Positions 42,885-52,066 of a DNA stretch of 64,000 nt are shown one piece after another. Position 1 is the stretch's first letter. Every line of letters begins with the position of its first letter. The DNA is from Imperialibacter roseus (GTDB taxonomy: Bacteria; Bacteroidota; Bacteroidia; Cytophagales; Cyclobacteriaceae): assembly GCF_032999765.1 (NCBI RefSeq), contig NZ_CP136051.1, forward strand, positions 1,278,417-1,342,416, read 5' to 3'. The position numbers and the translations under genes were made by a program. The notes under the pieces were generated by a model. That model made no database searches and was not told the origin of the DNA. It worked only from the letters and a program-made list of their open reading frames with translations.

Positions 42885-43490
42885 TTACGTGGCTTTTACC
42901 ATGCGAACACCGGAAATGCCAGCCAATGCGAGCTTCTCTTTGAGCGGTTCCCCAGTGCCAACCTCAATAAAGCCCTGAAGTGAGCACGTTTCCTGGAATG
43001 TCTGATTTTGTATTTCCAGATTGAATTCTTTTGCAAGCCTCATCACCTCACTGGTCTGCTCATAGGTGAAGTCAATCATCACTTCGTCTTTGATGGTGGT
43101 CTCAATTACCTCAGCGGCATCAAGCGCCTCTTTTGCAGCCGTTTTGTAGGCAGTGATGAGCCCCGACACGCCCAGTTTGGTGCCTCCAAAATACCGTACC
43201 ACCACCACAAGGGTGTTTGTCAGGTTTTTAGACCGTATTTGGCCAAGAATAGGGTCGCCGGCACTGTGATTAGGTTCGCCGTCGTCATTGGCTCTGTACT
43301 TCTCACTTTTGTTGCCGAGGATGTAGGCGTAGCAGTGATGCCGGGCATCATAGTATTGCTTTCTGAGGTCATCAAGCCTATTTTTGATATCGTCTTCCGT
43401 TCGCACTGGAAATGCATACGCCAGAAACTTACTGCCCTTTTCTTTGTAGAAACCTTCGGCTGTCGCTTTTATGGATTGAAAAGAAGGCAC
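42885..43490 (-). CDS. YigZ/IMPACT family protein (UPF0029)
   Basis: A 201-residue protein with an N-terminal UPF0029 domain ('GSKFLAYAFPVRTEDDIKNRLDDLRKQYYDARHHCYAYILG', 'NDDGEPNHSAGDPIL', 'LVVVVRYFGGTKLGVSGLI') and a C-terminal EF-G-V-like domain. Yeast and mammalian relatives modulate Gcn2; the bacterial role is unclear. Starts 4 bases after the TPR gene stop, so probably cotranscribed with it. Confidence 0.9.
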   Translation of the reverse strand: MPSFQSIKATAEGFYKEKGSKFLAYAFPVRTEDDIKNRLDDLRKQYYDARHHCYAYILGNKSEKYRANDDGEPNHSAGDPILGQIRSKNLTNTLVVVVRYFGGTKLGVSGLITAYKTAAKEALDAAEVIETTIKDEVMIDFTYEQTSEVMRLAKEFNLEIQNQTFQETCSLQGFIEVGTGEPLKEKLALAGISGVRMVKAT

Positions 43491-43494
43491 TTCA

Positions 43495-44637
43495 CTAATG
43501 TTTTAAATAACCTTTGGCTTCTTTTTCTACTTCCTCAGTAGTGGCCCATTCAATGGCCAGGTTAAACTGCCCATCGGCAAGGTCGCTGTTGCCCTGGCTG
43601 CGGAAAATTCGACCCAAGCCCAGGTAGGCAAGGCTTTTGTAGTACTCTCCCTTAAATTCAAAAGTAGCCGACTCGCTCAGTGCCTTCTGGTAATAATATG
43701 TGGCGTCGGCCAAATTCGCAGCCTTCTTTTCCTCTATAATTCCCAGAAATAGATTGGCCGACATGCGGTAGTAAGCGTCTGAATTTGCAAGAAGCTCGTC
43801 GGCCAGTGGACTCACTTCCTTGTAGCGCCCATTCATCACCAGGGCCTCAGCGAGCTTTGTTTGGAAAAAGGGGTTTTTTGGATAGTCTTTATTAAGCCTT
43901 CTAAGGTACTTGAGGGCAGTTTCTGGATTGTTCTCGTACCGCAGGTAGATGTAGGACGTGTAAAGGTTAGCTTCCACCTTCGTCAGCACCCCTTGCCGAC
44001 AGGCCTGGTCAAGCTGCTTAAGGCCCAGCTCTTTGTCCCCACTTTTAAAAAACCACAAAAATGGTTTGTAGATAGGATGCCTCTCAGGGTAGGTCTCTCT
44101 GAAATAATTGTACAAGCCAACGGTAAACAAAAACTCCGGGTTTTTGTCAGTCAGTTCGAACCCTTTTTTGATGAAATCATAAGTCTGTTTAGCCTCGCTG
44201 ATGGCCTTCATGTAGCTGCCTTCGTCAGCGTAATATTCAGCTAATAGCCCCCTCGCCGACATTTCAAAGAAAATACCTTCTTCATTGTCAGCGTCCTCTT
44301 TCAATATTTTTTGCGACTTTTCAATTACCGCTTCAAGTTTTGCTATGTGGTCTTTGTAACCCGGAGAATGAACATTGAAAGGCATTTCCTGCCACGAAAT
44401 GAAAAAGGCATCCAGCATGTCTAGTGCAGGATGGCCCGGCAAAGCAATTTTTATCTCTTTGTAAAGCACTCTGGCCTCATCAAATTCCATGTTGTAGATG
44501 TGATCCACGCACAGCTGCACTAATTTGATTTTACTCTTACTGCTAAAAAGCGGAAGCCTTTCCTGCGATGTTGCGGTGTGAGGAGGGGAGAGGATGACGA
44601 ACAATAGAACAGTAACTAGCCCAAAGGTTGGTTTCAT
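43495..44637 (-). CDS. Periplasmic tetratricopeptide-repeat protein
   Basis: About 380 residues from the start at 44637 (MKPTFGLVTVLLFVILSPPHTATSQ, a good signal peptide); an upstream Met at 44670 adds 11 unlikely residues. The body is helical, with TPR-like repeats ('ADNEEGIFFEMSARGLLAEYYADEGSYMKAISEAKQTY', 'NPETALKYLRRLNKDYPKNPFFQTKLAEALVMNGRYKE'). No enzymatic domain. Likely a scaffold in the periplasm. Confidence 0.8.
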   Translation of the reverse strand: MKPTFGLVTVLLFVILSPPHTATSQERLPLFSSKSKIKLVQLCVDHIYNMEFDEARVLYKEIKIALPGHPALDMLDAFFISWQEMPFNVHSPGYKDHIAKLEAVIEKSQKILKEDADNEEGIFFEMSARGLLAEYYADEGSYMKAISEAKQTYDFIKKGFELTDKNPEFLFTVGLYNYFRETYPERHPIYKPFLWFFKSGDKELGLKQLDQACRQGVLTKVEANLYTSYIYLRYENNPETALKYLRRLNKDYPKNPFFQTKLAEALVMNGRYKEVSPLADELLANSDAYYRMSANLFLGIIEEKKAANLADATYYYQKALSESATFEFKGEYYKSLAYLGLGRIFRSQGNSDLADGQFNLAIEWATTEEVEKEAKGYLKH

Positions 44638-44761
44638 AAATGGCAGCAATAATCTTTCATTCAGTTGCAAAACTAAAAACTAAACGTCTAACTATGCATG
44701 AATTATGTAACGAAGCTTTTTTCTTTAGCAATAAGATGGTCAACGGAGGCTGGCGTCAAAC

Positions 44762-45706
44762 ATGAGTAACCCAGGTTGTATGGAGGTAAATTTCTATCAG
44801 AATGGAAAGGGCCTGGAAAAAAGGCAGTGGGCGTTTAATCCGTTGCTATTTCAGTCTATGGCATTTGTGGGAAACCAATTTCCTGATGGTGGGTATGTGT
44901 CATTTACTTTGGAGAGTGGTGGGGAGGTGCATGCCATCATTCATTTTTCTGTGGAAGAGAGTGGATGGGTTAGTTTACCTAAAAGCCCTTTTGGGGGGGT
45001 GTCGGCATCGGAGGAGGTTAATGAGCCAGATGTTCGGTTGCTCGCAAATGCAGTACTGAGGAAATCAGAGGGCAGGCCACTGACGGTTTTTTTGCCTTAT
45101 ACAGGTTACCTGTCCACAACCGGAAGCTGGTTTTCTAACTCTTTAAGAGAAGCAGGCTTTACTGTCGCATTCCAGGACACGCAGCAGTATATTGAAGTAT
45201 CCGTCGAACGGTCGCTATCAGAGTCCATGCATGACAGCCAGCTGAGGAGGTTGGCGAAGTGTGAGAAAGCAGGCTTTCTTTTTGCTGAGGAGCCTTTTGA
45301 GCATCTAGCTGAGATTTATTCATTTATAGAGGCCTGCCGAACCGAGCAAAGTATTCCGCTGAATATCTCGCTTGAGGTTCTTCGGAAGTCATGGGTGAAT
45401 ATGAAAGGTAGTTACAATCTATTTGTTGTCAGAGATCAGGAAGAAGTGATTGCGGCGTGCATCACGGTAACTGTGTCCCGTGAAGTGCTTTATTACTTCC
45501 TGCCTGCGGCCAGTGCAGCCTATAGCCAATTTAGTCCGATGGTTATGCTTATTTTCAATCTTTACAAATGGGCGCAAAAGTCTAACTATAGATTGATTGA
45601 CTTGGGAAGAGCCTCGATCGAAGGAGAAGTGCAAGAAGGACTTCGTGAATTTAAAGATAGGATGGGGGGGGTCAAAGGATATAGCGTTTGTTTAAGAAAA
45701 CGATAG
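44762..45706 (+). CDS. FemAB/GNAT-like acyltransferase
   Basis: A 314-residue protein with two degenerate GNAT-like halves. The C-terminal 'SYNLFVVRDQEEVIAACITVTVSREVLYYFLPAASAAYSQFSPMVMLIFNLYKWAQKSNYRLIDLGRASIEGE' matches the FemAB/Acetyltransf_6 pattern used in exopolysaccharide and cell-wall modification. First gene of a small surface-glycan island that also holds a sulfotransferase remnant, a GT2 and an oxygenase. Acceptor unknown. Confidence 0.75.
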   Translation: MSNPGCMEVNFYQNGKGLEKRQWAFNPLLFQSMAFVGNQFPDGGYVSFTLESGGEVHAIIHFSVEESGWVSLPKSPFGGVSASEEVNEPDVRLLANAVLRKSEGRPLTVFLPYTGYLSTTGSWFSNSLREAGFTVAFQDTQQYIEVSVERSLSESMHDSQLRRLAKCEKAGFLFAEEPFEHLAEIYSFIEACRTEQSIPLNISLEVLRKSWVNMKGSYNLFVVRDQEEVIAACITVTVSREVLYYFLPAASAAYSQFSPMVMLIFNLYKWAQKSNYRLIDLGRASIEGEVQEGLREFKDRMGGVKGYSVCLRKR

Positions 45707-46354
45707 GTAGTCTTTGATTTTTTGGTATTCGTCAACATAGTCGAACGACTGGATATCTTCTTTTTAAATTTTGTAAACGTTTTCAAGTAGTTCGGGAGTG
45801 TAGTACATTCGGTAGTCGTCCTTTCGGGTTGCATTCAGCTTTGGGAGCGACACCCTCTACTTTCCCAGAAACTCTTTGATTTGCTGAGTGTTGGTTTCCA
45901 GCTAGAATAGCCTTATCGTTTTTGCCCGAAAGCTTTTGATGATCATTTGTTGTGGTTTTAATTGATCGATTAACAGTTGCCTGGGTATTAAGGAAATGCA
46001 ATCAGCAAACTCAGTAAATGAATACTCTTGTCTGAATAAACCAAAAAAATAGCAATCATAGTTGCTCTTGAAAGAGTCGCTGGTTTTGTATGTATCGAGA
46101 TATGCCGACACAAGCCTGGTAAATGGATTTCTAACAACACTAAAATACTCGGTGCCGCTCGGCAGAGGAGAGAGTTTTGTGGCTCTGAAGTAAAATGCAG
46201 CTCTCTCAATTTCTTCCTCTCTGTTGTCAATTTTCCCTGAGTTAATGTCTCCGTGCAGTAGTAAATAAATAATCGAAGAGCTTCCGGCCTTGGGTATCAG
46301 GAGATAAGCCACTTTCTTTTCAGGATCTGGAATTATATTTGGGTAGTAGAACAA
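45692..46354 (-). pseudogene. Sulfotransferase family 2 gene with three in-frame stop codons
   Basis: The frame from 46354 has a PAPS-binding start 'KKVAYLLIPKAGSSSIIYLL' and 'YFSVVRNPFTRLVSAYLD' (3'-phosphate motif). It stops at TAG 45902-45904, but the same frame continues 'LETNTQQIKEFLGK', TAG 45857-45859, 'RVSLPKLNATRKDDYRMYYT', 'PELLENVYKI', TAA 45764-45766, then 'KEDIQSFDYVDEYQKIKDYL' to TAA 45692. The tail is a normal carbohydrate-sulfotransferase C-terminus. No frameshift separates the segments. An upstream extension in the same frame exists before the first Met. Function would have been sulfation of surface glycan; probably inactive. Confidence 0.82.
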
Positions 46355-46703
46355 ACAGGACTTTATTATGGACAGGTTTTGAATAACTGATTTTAGAAAG
46401 ACCGACTTACCCTGGTAGAAAGGTTACTCTTGACGGGAAACTGATAGCTTGCGTGTTCATCCGGTAAGCCAGTTTTATGCAGCTGATCGGGATGCCAACG
46501 CCTATCATAGTCTACAGTATTTAGCGTGAAAGGAATTCGTCTGATCAATCTAAAAAGATTCATGGGGTATTCACTTTTACGGGTAGGTAGTTGCGAAGGA
46601 GTCTTGTACAAATATTTTTGCGGCTAATGAGCCTCTCTACAGCAATGCCTAAAAGTAGTCATCAATAACTTTTTTATAAAGTAGCCAGTAACTTATCAAT
46701 AGC
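46355..46703. other. Gene-poor gap upstream of the GT2 gene
   Basis: About 350 bases. A 72-codon minus-strand frame (46393-46611; an inner Met gives 56 codons) shows no recognisable family and runs out one base out of register with the sulfotransferase frame, so it may be part of the decayed gene's upstream region or noise. No terminator or promoter stands out. Confidence 0.4.
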
Positions 46704-47663
46704 TTGAAGTCAGTTTCAATCATTCTCGTATGTTATAACCAGGAGCAATTCGTCGCCGAGGCAATTGAATCAGTGTTTGAACAAAGCTACGGCAATATTC
46801 AGTTGATTATAGTTGATGATTGTAGCACGGACAATAGCCAGTATGTAATCAGAGAAGCAATCAAAGGGAGACCAGAAATTCAATTTATAGCCAACAGTGA
46901 AAATGCTGGAAACTGTGCCGCATTTAATTCGGGAATGGTGATGGCTACTGGAGAATTTATTATCGACTTAGCAGGTGACGATGTTTTGTTGGCAGACAGG
47001 GTATCAAAGCAAGTTGCTTTTTTTGAGTCTCTGTCTGACAAGTATGGTGTTATTTATTCAAACGCAAATTACATCAACGAGAAAGGTGCATTTTTGGGAT
47101 GTCATTTCTCTTCACGTATTGTTCCTCCGCAGGGTGATATATACAAAGAGTTGATCTCTACCTACTTTATCGCTCCCCCCACTATGATGTTCCGGAAGCA
47201 GGTAATTGATGATCTTGGTGGATATGATGAACAGCTCGCCTATGAAGACTTCGATTTTTGGGTAAGGTCGGCCAGGAAGTATAAGTATGCCTATCAGCCT
47301 GAAGTGCTAACTTCGATCAGGAAGCATTCAAGCTCTCTGTCGACGGGGTGGTACAAAAAAGGAGACAGACAGCTGTATTCCACCTACCTGATTTGCCTGA
47401 AAATTCAGCAAATGAACCGGTCAGCAGAGGAAGATCAGGCACTTATTCGAAGGCTCAGGTACGAAATACGCCAGTCGGTGTTTAGTGCCAACCACAAAGA
47501 AGCCACCTTGTTTTTGGATTTGCTTAAGGGATATGGACGCCTCCCTTTGATTTACCTTATTTTGGAGCTTATCAACCGCAGTAAAATTGATTTTAGGTGG
47601 TTGCGAAACAGTTACCATTGGCTGCAAAGGCATTTATTTGCGCCAAAATCTCATTTCAAGTGA
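46704..47663 (+). CDS. Glycosyltransferase family 2
   Basis: A 319-residue GT-A enzyme starting at TTG 46704 ((M)KSVSIILVCYNQEQFVAEAIESV); no in-frame ATG lies near the motif-defined N-terminus. Motifs: 'IQLIIVDDCSTDNS', the metal motif in 'GEFIIDLAGDDVLLADR', and 'GGYDEQLAYEDFDFWVRSARK'. A role in O-antigen or exopolysaccharide chain synthesis is inferred from neighbours. Its 3' end overlaps the opposing PhyH-like gene by 30 bases. Confidence 0.86.
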   Translation: MKSVSIILVCYNQEQFVAEAIESVFEQSYGNIQLIIVDDCSTDNSQYVIREAIKGRPEIQFIANSENAGNCAAFNSGMVMATGEFIIDLAGDDVLLADRVSKQVAFFESLSDKYGVIYSNANYINEKGAFLGCHFSSRIVPPQGDIYKELISTYFIAPPTMMFRKQVIDDLGGYDEQLAYEDFDFWVRSARKYKYAYQPEVLTSIRKHSSSLSTGWYKKGDRQLYSTYLICLKIQQMNRSAEEDQALIRRLRYEIRQSVFSANHKEATLFLDLLKGYGRLPLIYLILELINRSKIDFRWLRNSYHWLQRHLFAPKSHFK

Positions 47664-48443
47664 TATCCGTGTAGTTCTTCGGTTTTTATTGATAGCCCCG
47701 CCATGGATCAGGTAGGGAGAAAACACCATCACATGGTTGATACCCGGGTTAGGCCGCTCAAGATTGATCGGAATTTGAGAGTCTATCACCCCTGGCACAT
47801 TGAACTTCACGCCATTCATGACAGCTCCTTCCTTCGTTCGGGTAATTCTGTGTTCAGGCCACAAATGCGAGCCCGGAGCCAGCAATAGTGACGAGTTTTG
47901 ATTGCTACCCACAAGCGGCACATAGATATTGATGGCACCCTTGTTTTCTGCCTGCCAGGCGTCACGGTGCAACGGATTGAAGTCTGGCTCCCCTGGCCTC
48001 ACCACCCGAAAATGGAAAACTCTTTCTCCGTTCATGGGCTTGATAGACCTCACGGGTACCGACACTATCTCTGAGACAACCTCCTCAATTATTGACACAT
48101 GAATAGGCAGATCATACCATTGCAGCAGTTTGGTTTGTTCGATTACTTTAAGGTGAAGATCATAATTGCTTTTTACCAGCTCGTGGTAATTGCTTGACTT
48201 GAAATTTGAGCTGACTTCGACACCTGCCCGGCTAAGGCACTTGCGGAATAGTTCTTCCATACCGCCATGAAATTGAAGGTAGGTGCCAGAAGGGAGGAAC
48301 TTCTTTATTACATAGCCCTGTTTGTGCCAGTTTCTTCTTGAAGTAAGATCATCATCCAGCTTTGCCAGTACCTCATTCCTGCCAACAAAAGGCTCCCCTT
48401 CCACCTTGTAGTCAATTGATCCAAATCCTACTCTTGCCTTCAT
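47634..48443 (-). CDS. Phytanoyl-CoA dioxygenase-like Fe(II)/2-oxoglutarate oxygenase
   Basis: A 269-residue double-stranded beta-helix protein. The iron ligands are visible as 'PLHRDAWQ' (H-x-D) and distal His in 'YLIHGGAINKN', with a 2-oxoglutarate-binding Arg in 'RRTTRISLE'. The PhyH family hydroxylates small molecules. Next to glycan-modifying genes it might hydroxylate a sugar or fatty acyl group, but this is a guess. Convergent overlap with the GT2 gene is unusual. Confidence 0.75.
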   Translation of the reverse strand: MKARVGFGSIDYKVEGEPFVGRNEVLAKLDDDLTSRRNWHKQGYVIKKFLPSGTYLQFHGGMEELFRKCLSRAGVEVSSNFKSSNYHELVKSNYDLHLKVIEQTKLLQWYDLPIHVSIIEEVVSEIVSVPVRSIKPMNGERVFHFRVVRPGEPDFNPLHRDAWQAENKGAINIYVPLVGSNQNSSLLLAPGSHLWPEHRITRTKEGAVMNGVKFNVPGVIDSQIPINLERPNPGINHVMVFSPYLIHGGAINKNRRTTRISLEMRFWRK

Positions 48444-48480
48444 TTTTCTTAGTTATATCTTTTGCTCTTTTCTGGCTGTG

Positions 48481-49404
48481 CTACCGGCGATTGTCCTCGT
48501 CGTCGTACATCGACAGATAGCTGTTGTATCTGCTGGCCGGCACTTTTCCATTATTCAGTGCCTCAACTATGGCACACCCAGGCTCATGGGTATGAGTACA
48601 GTTATGGTACTTACATTGGCCAATGAGTTCCCGCATCTCAGGGAAATAATGGCTAAGCTCTTCCTCTTCAATTTCTGCCAAAGCCAGCTCCTTTATGCCC
48701 GGCGTATCAATTACAAAAGTATTTTTTTCAATTTCAAACATTTCGGCGAATGTCGTGGTATGGACGCCCTTGTTCGCAAAGTCAGACACTTCCTGCGTTT
48801 TTTGGGTGATATTGCCAGTGAGCTTATTCAAAAGGGTCGATTTTCCTACGCCTGAATGGCCTGAAAACAGCGATGTTTTTCCGTGCAGTACTTCTCTTAG
48901 CTTTTGAATATCCACGTCGTTAAATGACGACATTATGAGTGACGAATAACCTATCGATTTGTACGTGTTCACCATTTCTTCCACAAAACTGCGTGCCTCC
49001 TCGTCCCACAAGTCTTTTTTATTGAACAAAATAAGGGAAGGTATGCGGTAGGCTTCGGCAGTGACTAAAAATCTGTCGATAAAGCCTGTGGAAGTTTTTG
49101 GGTAAACGACGGAAGCAACCAGTACTGCCAGGTCGATATTAGAAGCCAGCAGGTGCCCATAGGCCAGTTTTTTGGGCGACTTTCTAATGATGTAGTTGTC
49201 TCGGGGGTAAATATCAGTAATAATATACTCGGTGTCAGAACTTGGTTCAACAAGTATTTCCACCCAGTCGCCAACCGTTACCGGGTTGGTCACCTTCTGC
49301 TTGTCCAGTTTGAATTTTCCCCGGAGTCGGCAGTTCACCACTTCTTTATTTTCCAGCAGCACTGAATACCACGAACCTGTCGACTTAATGACTCTGCCCT
49401 TCAT
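48481..49404 (-). CDS. rsgA: Small ribosomal subunit biogenesis GTPase RsgA
   Basis: About 307 residues from 49404 (MKGRVIKSTGSWYSVLL), one base after the kdtA stop; an upstream Met would overlap kdtA. OB fold at the N-terminus, then the circularly permuted GTPase order: G4 'LFNKKDLW', G1 'GHSGVGKSTLLNKL', G3 'VIDTPGIKEL', and C-terminal zinc site 'CKYHNCTHTHEPGC'. It assists late 30S maturation. Confidence 0.95.
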   Translation of the reverse strand: MKGRVIKSTGSWYSVLLENKEVVNCRLRGKFKLDKQKVTNPVTVGDWVEILVEPSSDTEYIITDIYPRDNYIIRKSPKKLAYGHLLASNIDLAVLVASVVYPKTSTGFIDRFLVTAEAYRIPSLILFNKKDLWDEEARSFVEEMVNTYKSIGYSSLIMSSFNDVDIQKLREVLHGKTSLFSGHSGVGKSTLLNKLTGNITQKTQEVSDFANKGVHTTTFAEMFEIEKNTFVIDTPGIKELALAEIEEEELSHYFPEMRELIGQCKYHNCTHTHEPGCAIVEALNNGKVPASRYNSYLSMYDDEDNRR

Positions 49405-49405
49405 G

Positions 49406-50656
49406 CTATTTAAGTTGTTTGGTGAGGTAGTCAACTATGGTGCTGGTGGCTCCAGTTTTGCTTTGCACGAAATCTCCCGCTGCCTTGCCTTTCTGCGTTC
49501 TTGATTCTGTGTTTTCCACCAGATCGGTGAGCACATTGGTAGCGTCGGCTGAGTTGCTTATTGGCAGCCCACCTCCCGAGTCGATAAGACCTGCGATTTC
49601 CGCAAACCTTGCATTTGATTCGCTGTCGCCCCAAAGAACTGGAATGCTAAAAGCTGCTGGTTCCAGTGTATTGTGAAGCCCTCCCCGAAAGCCTCCTCCC
49701 ACAAAGGCAATTTCTCCATAACCATAAAGAGATGATAGCATCCCAATATTATCGATCAACAGAAGCCTGAAGTTGGCTGCTGTTTCAGCCGTCGCCTTCG
49801 AAAAACGGACAGAGGGGTGATTGAATTTCATTTCAATCCTGGACAGAAAATCTGACTCAATTTGGTGTGGGGCAATAATGATTTTGACTTTCTTGCCCAA
49901 TGAGTTGAGGGCTGGAAAGAGTACTTTCATGTCACTTTCCCAGACACTTCCGAGCACAATGACCAACTCATCGTCTTTAAATGCTCTGGCTATCTCAATG
50001 TCCCTTGCTTGCTGCCTTATGGCGGTCACTCTGTCAAATCTTGTATCACCGGCTACGGTTATTTTGTCGATGTTGATACTTTCAAGCAATTGCTTGCTGG
50101 TTTCATTTTGCACAAAGAAGTGATCGAAATGGTAGAGCGACTCCCGAAGGAACTTGCCATAGCTTTTGAAGTAAATCTGGGCTTCCCAAAAAATAGATGA
50201 AATGGACAGTAGCGGAATGTTTCGGCTATGTGCCTGGTCGATATATTCTTTCCAAAACTCATACTTCACAAATACAGCCAGCGTGGGGTTGGTGAGGTCA
50301 TAGAAACGCTTGACGTTTTCTGCAGACTCAATGGGCAGATAGCAGATATAGTCGACCATCGCATACCCTTTTCTGACCTCAAAGCCAGATGGTGAAAAGA
50401 AAGTGAGCAGAATCCTCACGTTTGGCAGCCTTCTTTTGAGTTCTTCAATTACGGGCCGTCCCTGCTCAAACTCTCCCAGTGAGGCGGCATGAAACCAAAC
50501 AAGTGGCTCGCTGCTAGCAGGTAAATTATCTGCGAGGTTTTGAAACAAGTTCTTTCTTCCCTTATAGAAAAGGGCAGCTTTCGGGTTAACAACAGCAACA
50601 ATTCTTATTAAAGCAAAGTATAACCAGGCCCCTGCTTTATAAAGGAAGTAGATCAT
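49406..50656 (-). CDS. kdtA: 3-deoxy-D-manno-octulosonic acid transferase (KdtA/WaaA)
   Basis: About 416 residues from the start at 50656 (MIYFLYKAGAWLYFALIRIV); the longer frame to 50731 adds 25 residues not usual in the family. GT30 features: membrane-anchoring N-terminus, 'WFHAASLGEFEQGRPVIEEL', 'KYEFWKEYI', 'VLGSVWESDM', 'FVGGGFRGGLHNTLEPAAFSIPVLWG'. It attaches Kdo to lipid A at the inner membrane. Coupled to rsgA. Confidence 0.93.
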   Translation of the reverse strand: MIYFLYKAGAWLYFALIRIVAVVNPKAALFYKGRKNLFQNLADNLPASSEPLVWFHAASLGEFEQGRPVIEELKRRLPNVRILLTFFSPSGFEVRKGYAMVDYICYLPIESAENVKRFYDLTNPTLAVFVKYEFWKEYIDQAHSRNIPLLSISSIFWEAQIYFKSYGKFLRESLYHFDHFFVQNETSKQLLESINIDKITVAGDTRFDRVTAIRQQARDIEIARAFKDDELVIVLGSVWESDMKVLFPALNSLGKKVKIIIAPHQIESDFLSRIEMKFNHPSVRFSKATAETAANFRLLLIDNIGMLSSLYGYGEIAFVGGGFRGGLHNTLEPAAFSIPVLWGDSESNARFAEIAGLIDSGGGLPISNSADATNVLTDLVENTESRTQKGKAAGDFVQSKTGATSTIVDYLTKQLK

Positions 50657-50924
50657 GCCGCAAATTAAATAAAAAACGCACCACCATGCTGACCAACTTC
50701 GCTTCTTCGAAGGGAATGCAGATAGAAGCATTTTGGGCGGACTTTGTGCGCTCTCTTTTAAGTCAACGGGGGCTATGCAAAATAAATACCCACTTTAGGG
50801 GATTGATGCCAACGTCCGAAAAAGTCAATTTTGAGAACATTTTGATAAATCTTGAGATGAATTGATTAAAATTACATTTTAATAGGTTTGACTAAATAAT
50901 GAACCAATCTAAATCGTATAGCGT

Positions 50925-51986
50925 ATGAAGTCTGTTTTTACAAAAGTTTTTAGTTGTCTCGGGTTAGCCCTTTTTATTGTTGTGTTTTCTTCAAAGGAGT
51001 CAAAAGGTCAGGATTTCTCTGAAGTGTTGAAAGCGCAAGGCGATGATGCCGAAAAATTGCTGGAAAACTACGTAGGGCCCTTTTTTACCGGCTTTGGCGT
51101 AGGGATGGCCAATGGTTGGTACAACACTGCCGCTCCCCACAAATTTCCCGGTTTTGATTTGACTGTTTCCGTGAATTTGGCCTCAGTTCCGCAAGAAGGG
51201 CAGGTTTTTAAGTTCAATGCGTCCGACTACAGTTCTATTACTGGCGTGAGTCAAAATGGAGGCGCTGCCCAAAGCACTGCCGATGTGGAAACACTTTTCG
51301 GGCCAGGAGACACTGAATCAGAATTACAGTTAAGTTATCAAAGAGAATACCAGGGGCAGACCTATACGGTAAATAGCGCTGTTGAGCTACCTTCAGGGTT
51401 TGGGTTTCCTTATGTACCAACACCTGTGGCACAATTGGGCATAGGCTTGCCGAAAGGCACGGATTTGAAACTGAGGTTGATGCCAACTATTGCTTCAGAG
51501 GACTTTTCCATCAGCCTATTCGGTATTGGTGTCATGCATGACTTCAAACAATGGATTCCTGGAATGAAAGTGCTCCCTTTTGATGCCTCGGTACTTATTG
51601 GCTACACAAAGCTTAGTGCCGAAAACAGCTTTGCTGGTTCTGAAATCACTGATGACGGAACCGGGGAGATTTCAGTTAGCTCGCTGACTTACCAGATACT
51701 TGTATCGAAAAAGCTATCCATCCTTACTGTGTACGGCGGGTTTGGCGCCAATTCGATCAAGTCGAACTTGAAAATGTTGGGCACTTATACCATACAAGCC
51801 GAAGCTTCCAACGGTGCTGCTGCCGATATAGAATTGCAAGACCCCGTCGACTTGATGTTCAAGTCAGGCGGCGCAAGAGCCACCATCGGACTTCGTTTGA
51901 AACTGGCGATCCTCACTCTTCATGGTGACTACACCGTGCAGAAGTACAACACCCTAAGTGTTGGCGTTGGATTTAGCGTCAGATAA
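50925..51986 (+). CDS. Outer-membrane-type protein, DUF6588-like
   Basis: A 353-residue protein with signal peptide (to about residue 28), then 'GDDAEKLLENYVGPFFTGFGVGMANGWYNTAAPHKFPGFDLTVSVNLASVP', which I associate with the DUF6588 family. Later beta strands with alternating hydrophobic residues and the terminal 'YTVQKYNTLSVGVGFSVR' suggest a small barrel. Function unknown. Followed by a strong terminator. Confidence 0.75.
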   Translation: MKSVFTKVFSCLGLALFIVVFSSKESKGQDFSEVLKAQGDDAEKLLENYVGPFFTGFGVGMANGWYNTAAPHKFPGFDLTVSVNLASVPQEGQVFKFNASDYSSITGVSQNGGAAQSTADVETLFGPGDTESELQLSYQREYQGQTYTVNSAVELPSGFGFPYVPTPVAQLGIGLPKGTDLKLRLMPTIASEDFSISLFGIGVMHDFKQWIPGMKVLPFDASVLIGYTKLSAENSFAGSEITDDGTGEISVSSLTYQILVSKKLSILTVYGGFGANSIKSNLKMLGTYTIQAEASNGAAADIELQDPVDLMFKSGGARATIGLRLKLAILTLHGDYTVQKYNTLSVGVGFSVR

Positions 51987-52008
51987 TCAGATCAAAACGA
52001 ATAAAAAA

Positions 52009-52044
52009 GGAAGGCCATCGAAACGTCGATGGCCTTCCTTTTTT
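52009..52044. terminator. Strong bidirectional terminator
   Basis: A perfect 13-base stem, GGAAGGCCATCGA (52009-52021) with TCGATGGCCTTCC (52026-52038), loop AACG, flanked by A6 on one side and T6 on the other. It serves the DUF6588-like gene (plus) and the LolA-like gene (minus), which converge here. Confidence 0.95.
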
Positions 52045-52066
52045 ATATTCTTCTGAAGCAGGATGA

